A program made the translations under genes and the position numbers. Of a stretch of DNA of 64,000 nt, positions 12,811 through 24,892 are shown piece by piece; the stretch's first letter is position 1; every line of letters starts with the position of its first letter. The stretch comes from Jaltomata sinuosa (lineage: Eukaryota; Streptophyta; Magnoliopsida; Solanales; Solanaceae). Location: the NCBI GenBank assembly GCA_003996215.1, contig QJPP01000844.1:124001-188000 (forward strand), written 5' to 3'. Below the pieces are notes generated by a model that was not told the DNA's origin, did not search any database, and saw only the letters and a program-made list of their open reading frames with translations.

Positions 12811-13025
12811 AGGTCCGCCGAGGCCTGTGCATACGTACGCGGGAGGCCCATGCGTATGCGTAGGCCAGGCACTGGCCCAGTGTGCATGTGGCCAAGCCAC
12901 CGCGAACGCGGCAGCGCACATGCGTCCGGCCATCGCCTAGGCAAAGGCAAGGAAAATAGGGCGACTGACAGGCTTCTTCGCGTATGCAACCATGCCATGC
13001 GTAGGCAAAGGCCATGCTGGTGCTG
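12811..13025 (-). repeat. CpG-rich short-palindrome block in U3 of LTR A
   Basis: This is a GC-rich island in AT-rich DNA. It holds repeated GCATACGTACGCG, CATGCGTATGCG, CCGCGAACGCGG and CGCGTATGC motifs, several of them self-complementary. It corresponds in position to the CGCGATCGCG-type arrays in the X LTRs. Confidence 0.65.
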
Positions 13026-13747
13026 CAACAGCCACCAACAACCAGCACTTAGGAAAGGCTAGAATTTACTCCAATGGACCCTCAGGATTGCATTCGGGGT
13101 CCCGCGAACACAAACGACTTGAGCTATTCAACTAGAAATAGCATTCTGGATCCAACAGAATCAGTGAAAATCCCATCGGAGGTCGATTTAACAAAAAGTA
13201 GGCCCTACGCCCAAAATCAATCTTAGGCTAACTATTTTCAAAATGAAACCCAATGGCTTAAATCAAGGCCAGAAGCCTCGGGACCTAAACCAATTGTACC
13301 TATAGCCTAAAATTAACATTCCGGAGCTAAAAGAGCTGACAAAATTTTCATCTGAGGTTGTCTTCTCCAAATGTTGACCAAAGTCAACCATACAAGCCCA
13401 ACTGGCCTGAAAACACAGAATGAGATAGATTTCTATGCTGAATAGCTCTCAGATCCTGACAAACGGTCCAACTAGATCAAAGTCCATGCTCTGGAGCTAA
13501 CGGAACTATCAAAATTTGATTCTGACCACGATAGCTAAGAATGTTGTAGAAGTTAATGAATTCCAAAGTTAAAAGCTCTAAAATCAGAGACGACCAAAAA
13601 GACCAAACAAACTGCTCGGGCACCAAACTACCGGTCTCAGCAAGTCATAAATGACTTGAGGCCGCTACAGGCAAGCTCTAACAGTGTAAGGAAGGCAAAA
13701 ATATTTAAATGACCGAAAGGGTAATTACACTTTTCTAAATTTTTTCC

Positions 13748-13767
13748 AAATGCAGAAACCTGCATTT
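13748..13767. repeat. Small perfect hairpin in host DNA
   Basis: AAATGCAG, a 4-base loop, then CTGCATTT. It lies in the 80 bp of non-element DNA between LTR A and the M1 target site. No T-tract follows it, so it is not called a terminator. Confidence 0.5.
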
Positions 13768-13813
13768 TCAATATGCACCATCTGCCTTCTTACAAAACTA
13801 ATTCAAATACAGC

Positions 13814-15832
13814 TGTCATACCCCGAGGCTACCCCCTAGGTGTAACACGGGACCCGGGATCACAAGTGCCCTAAGTTAACCCTTGGTCATATCATACTCA
13901 GTTATTCATAGGAAAACATAGCGGAAGCATAAATAGAAAGCTAGGCAACTCAATCCATAAAAGATAAAGTCATGATGAAACATAATCTGAAAGGGAGACC
14001 CGAATATAATCTATGTCTGAAAGCCTCTAAACTATCATAAAGAGTTTATTGGGAAATACCCCAACTAACTTAGAAATCCAAAGAAGGAACATGAAACAGA
14101 TAGTTCTAACACTAGCCCTCGGATAATGAGGACTCACCAATGGAAAGTGGATCTCCGGCAATGTCTAGCCATGATTCCTAGGAAAGGAGCATGTATATGC
14201 ATCATCAAAAGATGCAACGCGAGAATATGCATCAGTACTATAGGATGTACTGAATATGTGAGACATGCATAAATATAGTAAAAACATTCTTGAAACGTAA
14301 TTAAAACTGAATTCATGCATAAAAGAGGTATCATAAGTAAATCTCATAGTTTAAAGCTTAAAGCATGAAATAGAAAAGCATAAGTCTTAATTCTTCATAC
14401 GTGAGTTTCTCTTAACCAACATAAACCATAATAAGATACATGGAGTCCAGTGTCATACACCCACATTGAAAAAGGTTGTCCTAACCGGCCAAAGTTAGAA
14501 TCTTATCATATCAAAATCTGGTCATAAGCCACAGAGGACACCTACGGCGGCACGTAGTTCTGGGACTAAGGGTAATCTCACCCAGTCCAACTCGGTGCTA
14601 AATACTACTCCCAAAACATATACATATAGCTCACATATACTTGTTACATATCAAATGCCAAATCTCTTTGAAAAACATAAGGGTATATCTAATACTATGC
14701 AATTCACATAGCTTAGGTAGGCATATCTAGATGCAAAACTTTTCATAAAAAAATATAGGGACATATCTAATGTCATGCAATTCATACTTCAAAATCCTTA
14801 AAGCTTAGCATAACCATAATTCAAAATATACTTTTCTTTCTAAATTCATAACTTGAAGAATTAGGCATGCAATTTCATGATAATAGAGGTCATGTTATCT
14901 AAACATGTCAATTTTTCTTGAAAACTTGTAAGTCAATGGAATCATGCTAAAAATTCATCATCGACATATGGGCTTTTGAAATTATTCATGGAATCTTAAT
15001 TAAGACATGAGTAATGAATGGGAAATCATGAATTGATACTTTAAAACAAAACCCATAATCCCCCCCCCCCCAATTTGGATAAGAACCCTAATTTCATAAT
15101 TTTGTAAATCAAAGTAAAACATGAGGTTTGGGGAATAAGGGTTAAAGGAATCCCTCATTGAATACACACATACCTTATTGAAGCTTTCTTGATCTAAGAT
15201 GAAAAAAAATGGAGGCTTGAACTTGGAGCTTGAGACTTAGATCTTGAAGGAGTTATTTCTTCTTTTGGAATAGGATTGCTTAGAATGAAAAGAGTTTAGG
15301 CTATTAGGGAATAAAACCCTACTAAAAATGGTCAAAACGACCTCACTTAGGAGTTAAAAGGGTGGATAATTATAGAAATACCTATGGGATTCAATTAAGA
15401 AAAAGTTGTTTTAAAAACTCAGCTTCAAGTTCCACGGGTCCTTTCCACGAACCTTGAAGTAACCACGGTTTGTGGATTGGACTCGTGGTTTCTGAGGCAA
15501 GGTTTCAAGTTGCAGAACAAATTCCATGATTCAACAGGACAGCTCGTGGAAACTTCCATGAGTTGTAGAAATCAGTTGTGATTTACCGAGAAATTGACCA
15601 CTCTCTGTCTGATTTCCACAAGTTGATTCCATGACCCGTGGAAAAATCCATGAACCGTAAAACTGACTCATGGTTCTCAGACCTGAGGGTGGTCTGCAGG
15701 ACTGGAATCACAAGTCCCTTCCATGACTTGTGGAATCATCCACATCTTGTGGACTTAACCCGTGATTCCTGAAAGTTCAAAATTCTGCAAGTTTCTGAGT
15801 TTGAAAAATGGATCAAATTTTGGGGTGTTACA
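13814..15832 (-). repeat. 3' LTR of M1
   Basis: On the + strand it runs from TGTCATACCCCGAGG to GGGGTGTTACA, 2019 bp, giving TGTAACACCC...TGACA in element orientation. The U3 part (15430-15790) carries repeated CCACGAGTCGTGG-like palindromes. A run of 13 C lies at 15060-15072. Confidence 0.92.
15430..15790 (-). repeat. CCACGA/TCGTGG palindrome array in U3 of M1 3' LTR
   Basis: Many imperfect copies of CCACGAGTCGTGGAA and its CpG-decayed forms (CCATGAGTTGTAG and similar) occur within about 360 bp. The same array recurs in the 5' LTR at about 23760-24110. Confidence 0.75.
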
Positions 15833-15847
15833 ATATCTCCCCTTTGG
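15833..15847 (-). promoter_or_regulatory. Polypurine tract of M1
   Basis: The - strand reads CCCAAAGGGGAGATAT immediately before the LTR start TGTAACACC. It primes plus-strand DNA synthesis. Confidence 0.85.
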
Positions 15848-16066
15848 GATTATTCGTCCTTGAATGAAGACTAATCTAGGAAAATAGGAGAGAAAATAGC
15901 CTAACCAAGCAACAAAACAGGGAAACTGAAGAATAAACATGAAAGCTGATCTTTTCAACTTAAAACATGATTGAACTAACTTTGCAAAACATGAATGCAT
16001 GCGAGGATCATGAGGGAAACTGATGGAATAGAATCGGAGGGACATACTAAGGAGAAAACTAATACC

Positions 16067-17374
16067 TCAAGCTGAAACTGAGTCGGAAGGAAAGAGATGA
16101 GAGTACTTGGCTTTCATGGCTGCTTCTGCTTCCCAAGTAGCTCCCTCAACAAGCTGATTTCTCCAAAGGACCTTCATCGAAGCGACTTCTTTGTTTCTCA
16201 GCTTCCGAATCTGACGATCAAAAATCTCCATAGGAACTTTCTCATAAGTAAGGATGTCCTTCAGACCCATATCTTCCAAAGGAACAATCAAGGTCGGGTC
16301 ACCAACATACTTTTTCAATAAGGAAACATGGAAAACCGGATGAACCGCTTCTAATTCTGTTGGAAAATTCAACTCATAAGGAACACTACCAACTCTCCTC
16401 AGGATCCGATAAGGACCTACATATAGGGGACTAAGCTTCCCTTTCTTTCCAAATCTCATCATGTGTGACACTTTCAGAAATACCCAATCATCAACCTCAA
16501 ACTCCAAATCTCTTCTTCTCACACTTGCATATGATTTCTATCGACTCTGAGCAGTCTTCAACCTCTCCCTAATGATCTGAACCTTCTCCATAGTCTCATG
16601 AACTAAATATGGACCAATCAAAGCTGCCTCACCTACCTCAAACCAACCAATAGGAGATCTACACCTCCGCCCATAAAGTGCCTCATAAGGAGCCATCTGG
16701 ATACTAGAATGAAAGCTGTTGTTGTAGGAAAACTTGATAAGAGGTAAGTGATCATCCCAATTACCTTTGAAATCAATCACACAAGCTCTCAACATATCCT
16801 CCAAAGTCTGAATAGTACGCTCTGCCTGGCCATCCATCTGTGGGTGAAACGTTGTGCTAAGCTTAACCTGAGTACCAAGACCTTTCTGAAATGACTTCCA
16901 AAAATTGGATGTAAACTGAGTACCCCTATCTGAAATGATAGACAATGGAACACCATGTAATCTAACTATCTCCCGAATATAGAGTCTGGCATAATCATCC
17001 ACTGAATCTGTAGTCTTAACAGCCAAGAAGTAAGATGACTTAGTCATCTGGTTAACAACCACCCAAATAGAATCATGTTGCCTTCGAGTATGAGGTAAAC
17101 CAGTAATGAAATCCATATTGATCGCTTCCCACTTCCAAGTAGGAAGATCAATATCTTGAGTCATGCCACCCGGTCGCTGATGCTTTACCTTCACTTGTGG
17201 ACAGTTGGGACACTTAGCCACAAAACCTGCTATGTCCTTCTTCATGCCATTCCACCAATAGACTTCCCATAGGTCACGGTACATCTTCGTGGCACCAGGG
17301 TGAATAGAATTCCTGGAGCTATGAGCTTCTGTCAAAATCTGCTGTCTCAACCCATCTATGTCGGGAACACACAA
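16067..17374 (-). pseudogene. M1 integrase and C-terminal chromodomain
   Basis: 17374-16538 is an open frame of 278 codons containing the HHCC zinc domain (AHSS, IHPG, KCPNCPQ) and a complete D-D-35-E core: INMDFITGLP, ISDRGTQFT and, 35 residues on, DGQAERT. A TAG at 16537-16535 interrupts the same frame, which then continues 151 codons through the GKKGKLSPLYVGPYRI module and a chromodomain-like tail (YEKVPMEIFDRQIRKL, VLWRNQLVEGATWEAE) to a TGA at 16067. The protein would insert element cDNA; the chromodomain is thought to direct it to particular chromatin. One stop is the only lesion seen here, so this is the best-preserved coding region of the window. It is the 3' end of pol, just before the PPT. 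Confidence 0.88.
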
Positions 17375-17476
17375 TCGACCCTGATATCAAAGTATGCCAT
17401 CTCCCCCTTGGGAGAAAACCTCTACCCTTTACTGATGGACTGCACCCTTCAACTGGTACAAAATAGGATCACTGTC

Positions 17477-19459
17477 TTACTTTTCTTTCACTTCAGCTAC
17501 CAATGAAGATTCGAAACCATTCTGAACAATAACACCACCTTCTATCGAATCCATAAGGAAAAATCCTAATCGAGCAAGTCGATGAACATCCTTGGCCAAT
17601 TCTTTCTTTCCATCCTCAATCAAAGACACACTGCCCATAGACAACCTACTAAGTGCATCCACCATGACATTGGCCTAATCCGAATGGTAAAGGACACTCA
17701 TATCATAATCCTTAAGAAGCTCAAGCCATCTTCTTTAACGAAGATTCAATTCCTTTTGAGTGAACACATACTGAAGGCTCTTATGATCAGTGAACACATC
17801 CACATGAACACCATACAAGTAATGTCTTTAAATCTTCAAAGCAAAAACCACGGCCGCTAACTCAAGATCATGAGTAGGGTAGTTCTTCTCATGAATCTTA
17901 AGTTGTGTAGAGGCATAAGCAATCACCTTGCCTCGCTGCATCAACACATAACACAAACCAATCCTAGAGGCATCATAATACACAACAAAGTCATCTAGGC
18001 CCTCGGGTAGAGCCAACACTGGCCTGTGGTCAATCTAGTCTTCAATTCCTGAAAGTTCTTCTCACATATATTAGACCACTAAAATTTAACCTTCTTCTAA
18101 GTCAACCAAATCAATGCGGCAGCAATAGAAGAAAACCCCTCCACAAATCTCTTGTAGTAACTAGCCAAACCCAAAAAGCTTCTAATATCAGATGGATAAA
18201 TGGGTCTAGGCCAGTTCTTTTCTGCCTCAATCTTTTGAGAATCAACCCGAATACCATCTCTAGTCACAATATGACCCAGAAAATCAACAGGACATCCAAA
18301 ACTCACATTTGGTAAACTTAGAAAATAACTATCGATCCTTGAGAGCTTGCAACACAACTCTCAAATGATCCGCATGCTCTTCCTCACTCTGAGAATAGAT
18401 AAGAATATCATCAATGAAAACAATCACAAACGTATCCAAATACTATTTGAACACATGGTTCATCAAATCCATAAAGGCTGCATGAGCATTCATTAATCCA
18501 AAAGACATAACCACAAATTCATAATGACCATACCAAGTTCTGAAGGATGTTTTTGGGATGTGTCACTCTCTAACATGAAGCTGATGATAACCAGATCTAA
18601 GGTCGATCTTGGAGAATAAATTGGCACCCTAAAGCTGATCGAACAAGTCATCAATCCTAGGAATGGGATACTTATTGTTGATTGTGACCTTGTTCAACTG
18701 ACGGTAGTCGATACACATTTTAAGGGAACCATCTTTCTTTCGCACGAATAAGACTGGATCACCCCATGGAGAGATGTTGGGTCGAATAAAACCCTTATCA
18801 AGGAGGTCTTTCAACTGATCTTTTAATACCTTAAGCTCTGCAGGAGCCATTCTATAGGGAGGAATAGAGATAGGATTCATATCTAGAAGGAGATCTATCC
18901 CAAAGTCGATCTCCCACTCAGGAGGGACTCCGGGAAATTTTTTGGGAAACTCTTCTAGAAACTCATTCATAATAGGGACAAACTGAAGAGATGGGGCTTC
19001 GAACTCCGTGTCCATAACCTGAACTATATGATAGACATAACCCTTAGAAATCATCTTCCTAGCCTTAAGATAAGATATGAAATGACCTTTCGAGGATGGG
19101 GGACTACCTTGCCACTCTAAGATAGATTCATTTGGGAACTTGAAACTAACAACTCGAGTACGACAATCGACCGAGGCATAACATGCATACAACCAATCCA
19201 TATTAAGAATAACATCAAAATCAGTCATCTCTAACTCTACTAGATCCCCAAAAGTAACTCTATGAAGGACTGAGATAGGGCAAGTTTGGTAGATACTTTT
19301 GGCTAGGACTGACTGTCCAATAGGAGTAGAAACACAAAAGGGTTTTAAGAGCTGATCAGGATTAATCTCTAACTTGCAAGCAACATAAGGGGTTACAAAA
19401 AATAAGGAGGCACTAGGGTCCAATAAAGTATACACATCGAGAGAGAAGACTTTCAACAT
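17477..19459 (-). pseudogene. M1 protease, reverse transcriptase and RNase H, broken
   Basis: 19459-18629 (276 codons) begins with a retropepsin-like segment whose active site reads LLDPSAS (family usually DPGAS or DSGAS), then DVILNMDWL (usually ILGMDWL). RT follows with PPYRMAPAEL, DKGFIRPNISPWG and CIDYRQLNKVTI, and stops at a TAG replacing a Gln codon in the DQLQGA motif. The polymerase box VIVFIDDILIYSQ is readable at about 18440-18395 in another frame. RNase H pieces at 18357-18097 and 18019-17828 include SFLGLASYYKRFVEGFS, VVYYDASRIGL and HDLELAAVVFALKI; the linker at 17665-17477 has VDALSRLSMGS. Several stops and frameshifts separate the pieces, so no functional polymerase can be made. 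It lies between gag and integrase as expected. Confidence 0.88.
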
Positions 19460-19479
19460 ACCAGTGACAATGTTCGGTG

Positions 19480-20649
19480 AACTCTCCTAGTCCTGGAGAG
19501 AGGTCATGGCATAAAGGTGGTCCAGACGTTGACCATCAGAACTAGAAGCAATACCCTATTAGGCCGATTGACCTCCTGGGGCTGCTGGGGCAGACTGAGT
19601 CCTGCTACCTACCTATCCCTTCTTAAATGAAGGGCAATCCTTAATCTTGTGTCAAACCTGAACACACCCAAAGCATCCACCTGAACCAGCTAAACACTCA
19701 CCCGGATGACTTTTACCACACTTGTTGCAAGGAGGGTAAAGAGTCCCCTTTGCAACACCCCACAGTGAATAAGAACCATATCCTCTGTCAGTCTAGTCAT
19801 GACGGGGCCTGGGGACTTGGGTAGGAATACTAGTTAAAGAATGAATTGGCCGTGATGATTTTTTTCTGAAATGAAGAGCGATGCCCACCTCCGGACCTAT
19901 GATGGCCAAAACATGAACTCTCTAATCTAACCCTTTTGTTCTCCCTTGCCATCTCCCTTAACTTGTCTCCCTTAATTTGATAGGTATGAGTCATAAGTCA
20001 AGAAATATTCATGTCACCTAAAAGCATCGCGGACCTATACTCTTACTTTACCAAATTTGACACCCCGTAAACATACTTACTCAACGCATCCCATGAGTCA
20101 GCCACCATGGAAGGAGCATACCTAGAAAGCTAGGTGAACTTCAATCCTTACCCCTGAACCGTCCTGGAACCTTGCCTCAAATTCATCAACTCTTCGACCT
20201 TCGCTTGCCTCAACTCCCTCAGGAAGAACCAATCAAGAAAAGCCATCTCAAAGCATTCCAAAGTCATAGGAACCACATCCCTAGCTCTAACATTTTTCCA
20301 TTGAGTGAACCAAATATGAGCCACGTTCTTGAGTTGATAGGAAGCTAGCTCAATACCATCAACACCACTCACTTGCATCACACCAAAGATCTTCTTTACC
20401 TCATCCAAGAAATTTTGTGGATCCTCACCAACTTTTGAACCCCAGAACTCAGGTGGGTTCATGCAAATGAAATCTTGAACTCAAGCCGCTATTCCACCTT
20501 GAGGGTGGATGGGGATAGGAGCCTATTGATTGGCCTTGGCGGCCATAGTCTGGGCTAGCATATGAATGGCATTTTTGAACTCCACATTTATGACCTCGGG
20601 GTCTGGAATCAGAGGGTCAACCATTTTGAGTGGCTCGGCGAAGAGGCAT
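19480..20649 (-). pseudogene. M1 gag, degraded
   Basis: Gag of a chromovirus. The start is the ATG at 20649 (MPLRRATQNG), about 200 bases after the PBS, with a stop soon after. The best piece, 20462-20148, reads MNPPEFWGSKVGEDPQNF through LASYQLKNVAHIWFTQWK and LRELRQAKVEELMNLRQGS, a typical capsid segment. Zinc knuckles at about 19732-19640 read CNKCGKSHPGEC and then CFGCVQV, a stop, then H and DC, so the second is interrupted. Protease follows directly. Confidence 0.8.
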
Positions 20650-20845
20650 AATCTAAAATGCATAAAGAATGAATTAAAGGGTTAATAGAGTTAAAATTTA
20701 TCGCACTATATTGATCATATACGAAGTATATTTTTTTTTCTAAGACACCTCATAGCTTCTATCTCATAAGTGTGGCGCGCTTCTTACACATGAAAGAGAC
20801 TCTACTCGATGCGGCTTTCAGACACCTTAGGACTCTTGAATCTGA

Positions 20846-20858
20846 GGCTCTGATACAA
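20846..20858 (-). other. Primer-binding site of M1 (initiator Met tRNA, mutated)
   Basis: The - strand reads TTTGTATCAGAGCC where the consensus is TGGTATCAGAGCC, so one or two bases have changed. Its place just inside the 5' LTR fixes orientation. Confidence 0.8.
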
Positions 20859-20862
20859 AGTT

Positions 20863-23800
20863 TGTCATGCCCCGAGGCTACCCCTAGGCGTAACATGGGA
20901 CCCTGGACCACAATGGCCCCAAGTTAACCCTTGGTCATGTCATACTCAGTTATTCATAGGAAAACATAGCGGAAGAATAAATAGAAAGCTAGGAAACCCA
21001 ATCCATAAAAGATAAAGTCAAGATGAAACATAATTTGAAAGGGAGACCTAAATACAATCTATGTTTGAAAGCCTCTAAACTATCATAAAGAGTTGATGGG
21101 ACAATACCCCAACTAACTCAGAAATCCAAAGAAGGAACATGAAAGAGATAGGTCTAACACTAGCCCTCGGATAATGAGGACTCACTGTTGCATCCTAATG
21201 CACACGCAAGTGTACGCGGTCGTACAAGTAATATAGGATTGTAAGTCCAGATATCGTACCCACAGGGACTTGTCGATTAACTATTTTACTAAATTAAACT
21301 AGTTCTAATTGTTTATTCAAGCGATAAATCTCAAAGAAATATTTATTAACCAAAGTAAAAACTAATGAACAATTAACCAAACAAAGAGTAGGTTTTTACG
21401 TAATCAATATGATGAAATCGATCTAGGATTATGGATTCGCTAACAATCATGTTAAGTAAGCAATTTCATTGACTTGTTTGTTTATCTAGTTGCTAATTTC
21501 GAGGTTAATTTTATAACTATGGTCTTCCGAGCCTCTAATTGCCTATCCAAAATAACATCACAACTACATCATTGAGCGGGGATGTGACATCTTATTCCGA
21601 ATGCATTTATATATCTTCCTGTATAAATCAAACAAGGCATTCTACCTATATTCCTATCCTAGTCGTGAACCTACCCTTTACGTTACAAAAGAGAGGCATT
21701 GCTCCCTATATTCTTCGTTCTATCCCAATGATTCTTCTTTTGAGTTGACAAAGAGATTATAGATTTATTTTAATGTTAGATAAGCATTAAAATAGTAAGT
21801 ACAAGAATCTACGAACAACTAATATGATAATCTTCACAAATCGAATCAATTATCTACTACAACAATTATGAAGCTACCATAATTCTAGAACGAGAAGTTT
21901 AACTCCACATAGACATGGAGAAATTATAACAAATCATTCAAAGAAAAAACATAAAATAAATAATAAAGGAGAAGAAAAGATGAAACCAATATTCTTCGAC
22001 CTCCACGGCGGCTCCTAGCTGTTTGTAGGCAAAAGTTCTCTAAAAATCATGATTGGGAATGTATTTATAGAGTATGAGGAAAATAACCTCTTTTCCTACT
22101 TGGATTCGGAATAGGAGAAGCTGGAAATTCTGTCAGTTTGGTGCCCGGCACGCCACCCCAGCATCACTCTGCGGTAGTTTTGGGCCTGGGGTAGTGCCCC
22201 AACATAGCCCCACTGCTCAGATTTTCTTTTTTTGCTCTCTCTTTCTCCCGAAACGTTGCTAACTCTTTTCCAATGCTTTTATGCTTTCATTTTTAGCTCT
22301 CATGGGTTGTTTTTCTCCCATTCTACCTGCAAAGCATTTAATCACATATATTAGCTCATAATCAAGAATATGCAAATAATCATAGGGATATACATCACTT
22401 TTGCCCTCAAAACAAGACTAAAACACGGGTAAATGAGGCAAGGAGGCGTATAAATATGCCCAAGATCACTCACCAATAGAAACTGGATCTCCGGCGATGT
22501 CTAGCCACGAGTTTGAGGAAAGGAGCCTGTATCTGCATCATCAAAGGATGCAGCGCGAGAATATGCCTCAGTACTATAGGATGTACTGAATATGTAAGAC
22601 ATGCATAAATATAGTAAAAACATACTTAAAAAGTAATTAAAACTGAATTCATTCATAAAAGAGGTGTCATAAGTAAATCTAATAGTTTAAAGCTTACAAC
22701 ATAAAATTGAAAAGCATAACTCTTAATTCTTCATACGGGAGTTTCTCTTAACTGACATAAACCATGATGAGCTATATGGAGTTCAGTGTCATACACCCAC
22801 ACCAAAAAAGGTTGTCCTAACCGTCCAAAGTTAGAACCTTATCATATCAGGATCCTGTCATAAGCCACAGAGGGCACCTACGGTAGCACATAGTTCTGGG
22901 ACTAAGGGTAATCTCACTCGGTCCAACTCGGTGCTAAATACTACTCCCAAAACATATACATATAGCTCATATATACTTGTTACATATCTAATGCCAAATC
23001 TATTTGAAAAACATAAGGGTATATCTAATACCATATAATTCATATAGCTTAGGTAGACATAACTAGATGTCAAACCTTTCATAAAAAAACATAGGGATAT
23101 ATATAATCTCATGCAATTCATACTTCAAAATCCTTAAAGCTTAGCATAGCCATAATTCAAAACATACCTTTTTTTTTCTAAATTCATAACTTGAAGAATT
23201 AGGCATACAATTTCATGATAATAGAGGTCATGTTATCTAAACATGCCAATTGTGCTTGAAAACTTGTAAGTCAATGGAATCATGCTAAAAATTCATCATC
23301 AGCATATGGACTTTTGAAATTATGGAAGGAATCTTAATTAAGACATGAGTAATGAATGGAAAATCATGAATTGATACTTTAAAATAAAATCCATAACTTT
23401 TCCCCTAATTTGGATAGGAACCCTAATTTCACAATTTAATAAATCAAAGTAAAACATAGGGTTTTGGGCATAAGGGTGAAAGGAATTCCTCATTGAATAC
23501 CCAACTACCTTATTGAAGCTTGCTTGATCTAAGATGAAAAGAAATGGAGGCTTGAACTTGGAGCTTGAGACTTGGAGCTTGAAGGAGTTCTTTTTTCTTT
23601 TGGAATAGGATTGCTTAGAATAAGAAGAGTTTAGGCTATTAGAGAATAAAACCCTACTAAAATGGACAGAACGACCTCACTTAGGAGTTAAAAGGGTGGG
23701 TAATTATAGAAATACCCCTGAGATTCAATTAAGAAAAAACTGTTTTAAAAACTCAGCTTCAGGTTCGGCGGGTCCTTTCCACAGACCGGAAAAGTAACCA

Positions 23801-24167
23801 CGTTTCGTGGAATGGACTCGTGGTTCCTGAGTCAAAGTTTCAAGCTGCAGATAAAACTCCATGACTCAACAAGATAGCTCATGGAAACTTCCACGAGTCG
23901 TAGAAATCAGTCATGATTTACTGGGAAATTGAGCACTCTATGTCTGATTTCCATGGGTTTGTTCCATGACCCATGGAAACATCCACGAACCGTGAAACTG
24001 ACTCTTGGTTCTCAGACCTGAGGGTGGTCTGCAGGACTAGAATCATGAGTCCCTTCCACAACTCGTGGAATCATCCACGGCTCGTGGACTTAACCTGTGA
24101 TCCCTGGAAGTTCAAAATTTTGTAAGTTTCTGAGTTTAAAAGCTGGATCAAATTTTGAGGTGTTACA
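20863..24167 (-). repeat. 5' LTR of M1, interrupted by a solo LTR
   Basis: It opens TGTCATGCCCCGAGG and closes GAGGTGTTACA on the + strand. It aligns with the 3' LTR on both sides of the insertion at 21186-22468. Without the insertion and the duplicated CTCAC it would be about 2.0 kb, like its partner. Confidence 0.9.
21186..22468. mobile_element. Nested solo LTR (1283 bp) with 5-bp TSD
   Basis: The insert starts TGTTGCATCC and ends AAGATCA, is flanked by CTCAC at 21181-21185 and 22469-22473, and interrupts a sequence continuous in the partner LTR. TG...CA ends, a 5-bp TSD and the lack of gag-pol or a second LTR indicate a solo LTR, left by recombination between the two LTRs of a complete element. 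The motif TTGTAAGTCCAGATATCGTACCCAC and the other end resemble Athila-type LTRs read from the - strand; that family name is a guess. No gene inside. Confidence 0.82.
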
Positions 24168-24172
24168 ACAGC

Positions 24173-24892
24173 CCAAACCAACACTAATTGTTGCCAAAAT
24201 ATTCATTAAGCAAATATAACATCAACAAGAAACTAAATATGAGGAAAAATATTCATTAAATACATAAAAGATCCACCAAAAGGACCTACAAAGTGTTTCA
24301 AAACTTAAAAGAAGTTCAAGATTATGAACAAAGTGTCAAAATTTAAATGCAGGATAAAAGAAGTTGATTTAAGGTTTGTTTGAACTACAACAATATGGAT
24401 TTTGATAAGTTGCAAAGTATCTGCAAAAAAAAAAAAAGAGTCAAGATTGCAATCAAATTGCCTCAATCAAATTCACAAGTTCCTTCTCATTCACAATTTT
24501 TCACAAGCTTACACAACTTTCACATTATTCCAATAAATTAGTCTCTAATTTTATCCTTTAGTACTTTAATTTCAACTCCAAATCATCATTTTCCTAACAA
24601 TAACACTTACATACACTCAAAATTTTATATAACTTAGAATAATTTTCATATTATTCCAACTAAACCAAAATACATTTACAAGAAAATTCACAAGTTACTT
24701 CTCATTCATAACTTTCAACAAGCTTATATAAATTTCTCATTATTTCAACTAAACTAAAAATTTATCAATCGGGTAGGGTTTTGAAAGCATTTTTCTCTCA
24801 ATACTTCAATTTGAACTTCCAATCCTTATTTTTCTAACAATAATACCTACATACACTCAAATCTATCTATCTATCTATATATATATATATAT
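24173..24892. repeat. AT-rich dispersed repeat, with CTAT/AT microsatellite
   Basis: The segment with CTTCTCATTCACAA, TTTCAACTAAACTAAAAATT and CAATAATACCTACATACACTC appears about 1.5 times here and again as a 279-bp tandem at 58668-59225. A (CTAT)n(AT)n tract occupies about 24862-24892. No coding frame. Confidence 0.65.

Larger units (their letters stand above)
8740..13729 (-). mobile_element. Truncated Ty3/gypsy element A (gag + PBS + 5' LTR)
   Basis: Reading the - strand: LTR (13729 to 9964), initiator-Met PBS (9960-9948), short leader, dead gag (9755 to about 8740), then unrecognised sequence. No second LTR or PPT is seen, so the 3' half is missing. The LTR is related to the two LTRs of element X, sharing for example the segment containing CTGTTAGAGC and AAGTCATTTATG, but with a different sequence beside the PBS. 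Confidence 0.75.
9964..13729 (-). repeat. 5' LTR of element A
   Basis: On the + strand it opens TGTCATGCCC beside the PBS and closes GGTAATTACA, so in element orientation it begins TGTAATTACC and ends in TGACA. Length is 3766 bp. The start matches the X LTR start (TGTAATGACC) and the end matches the X LTR segment ATAGGTGCCATCATGACC. It contains a CpG-rich block (12811-13025) beside a TATA box. Short frames inside it have no support as genes. The next five bases are CTTTT, but no partner copy exists to test as a TSD. Confidence 0.8.
13814..24167 (-). mobile_element. M1: complete Ty3/gypsy chromovirus (Tekay/Del-like), nested by a solo LTR
   Basis: The element has both LTRs, PBS, gag-pol and PPT in order on the - strand and is flanked by ACAGC at 13809-13813 and 24168-24172. 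Its length is 10,354 bp including a 1283-bp nested insertion plus its 5-bp TSD in the 5' LTR. Pol order is protease, RT, RNase H, integrase, chromodomain, the chromovirus arrangement. The two LTRs differ at many positions (about a dozen in the first 190 bases), so it is not recent. Stops and frameshifts in gag and PR-RT-RH make it non-autonomous. Confidence 0.93.

Noticed and set aside
12696..13062. Several overlapping frames of 60-110 codons on both strands
   Set aside because: They coincide with the CpG-rich palindrome block, where stops are rare because of base composition.
13748..13767. Transcription terminator hairpin
   Set aside because: Plant nuclear DNA, no T-tract, no gene upstream; reported only as a small inverted repeat.
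16097..16321. 74-codon + strand frame, and others at 17300 and 17582
   Set aside because: They are antisense to M1 integrase and linker.
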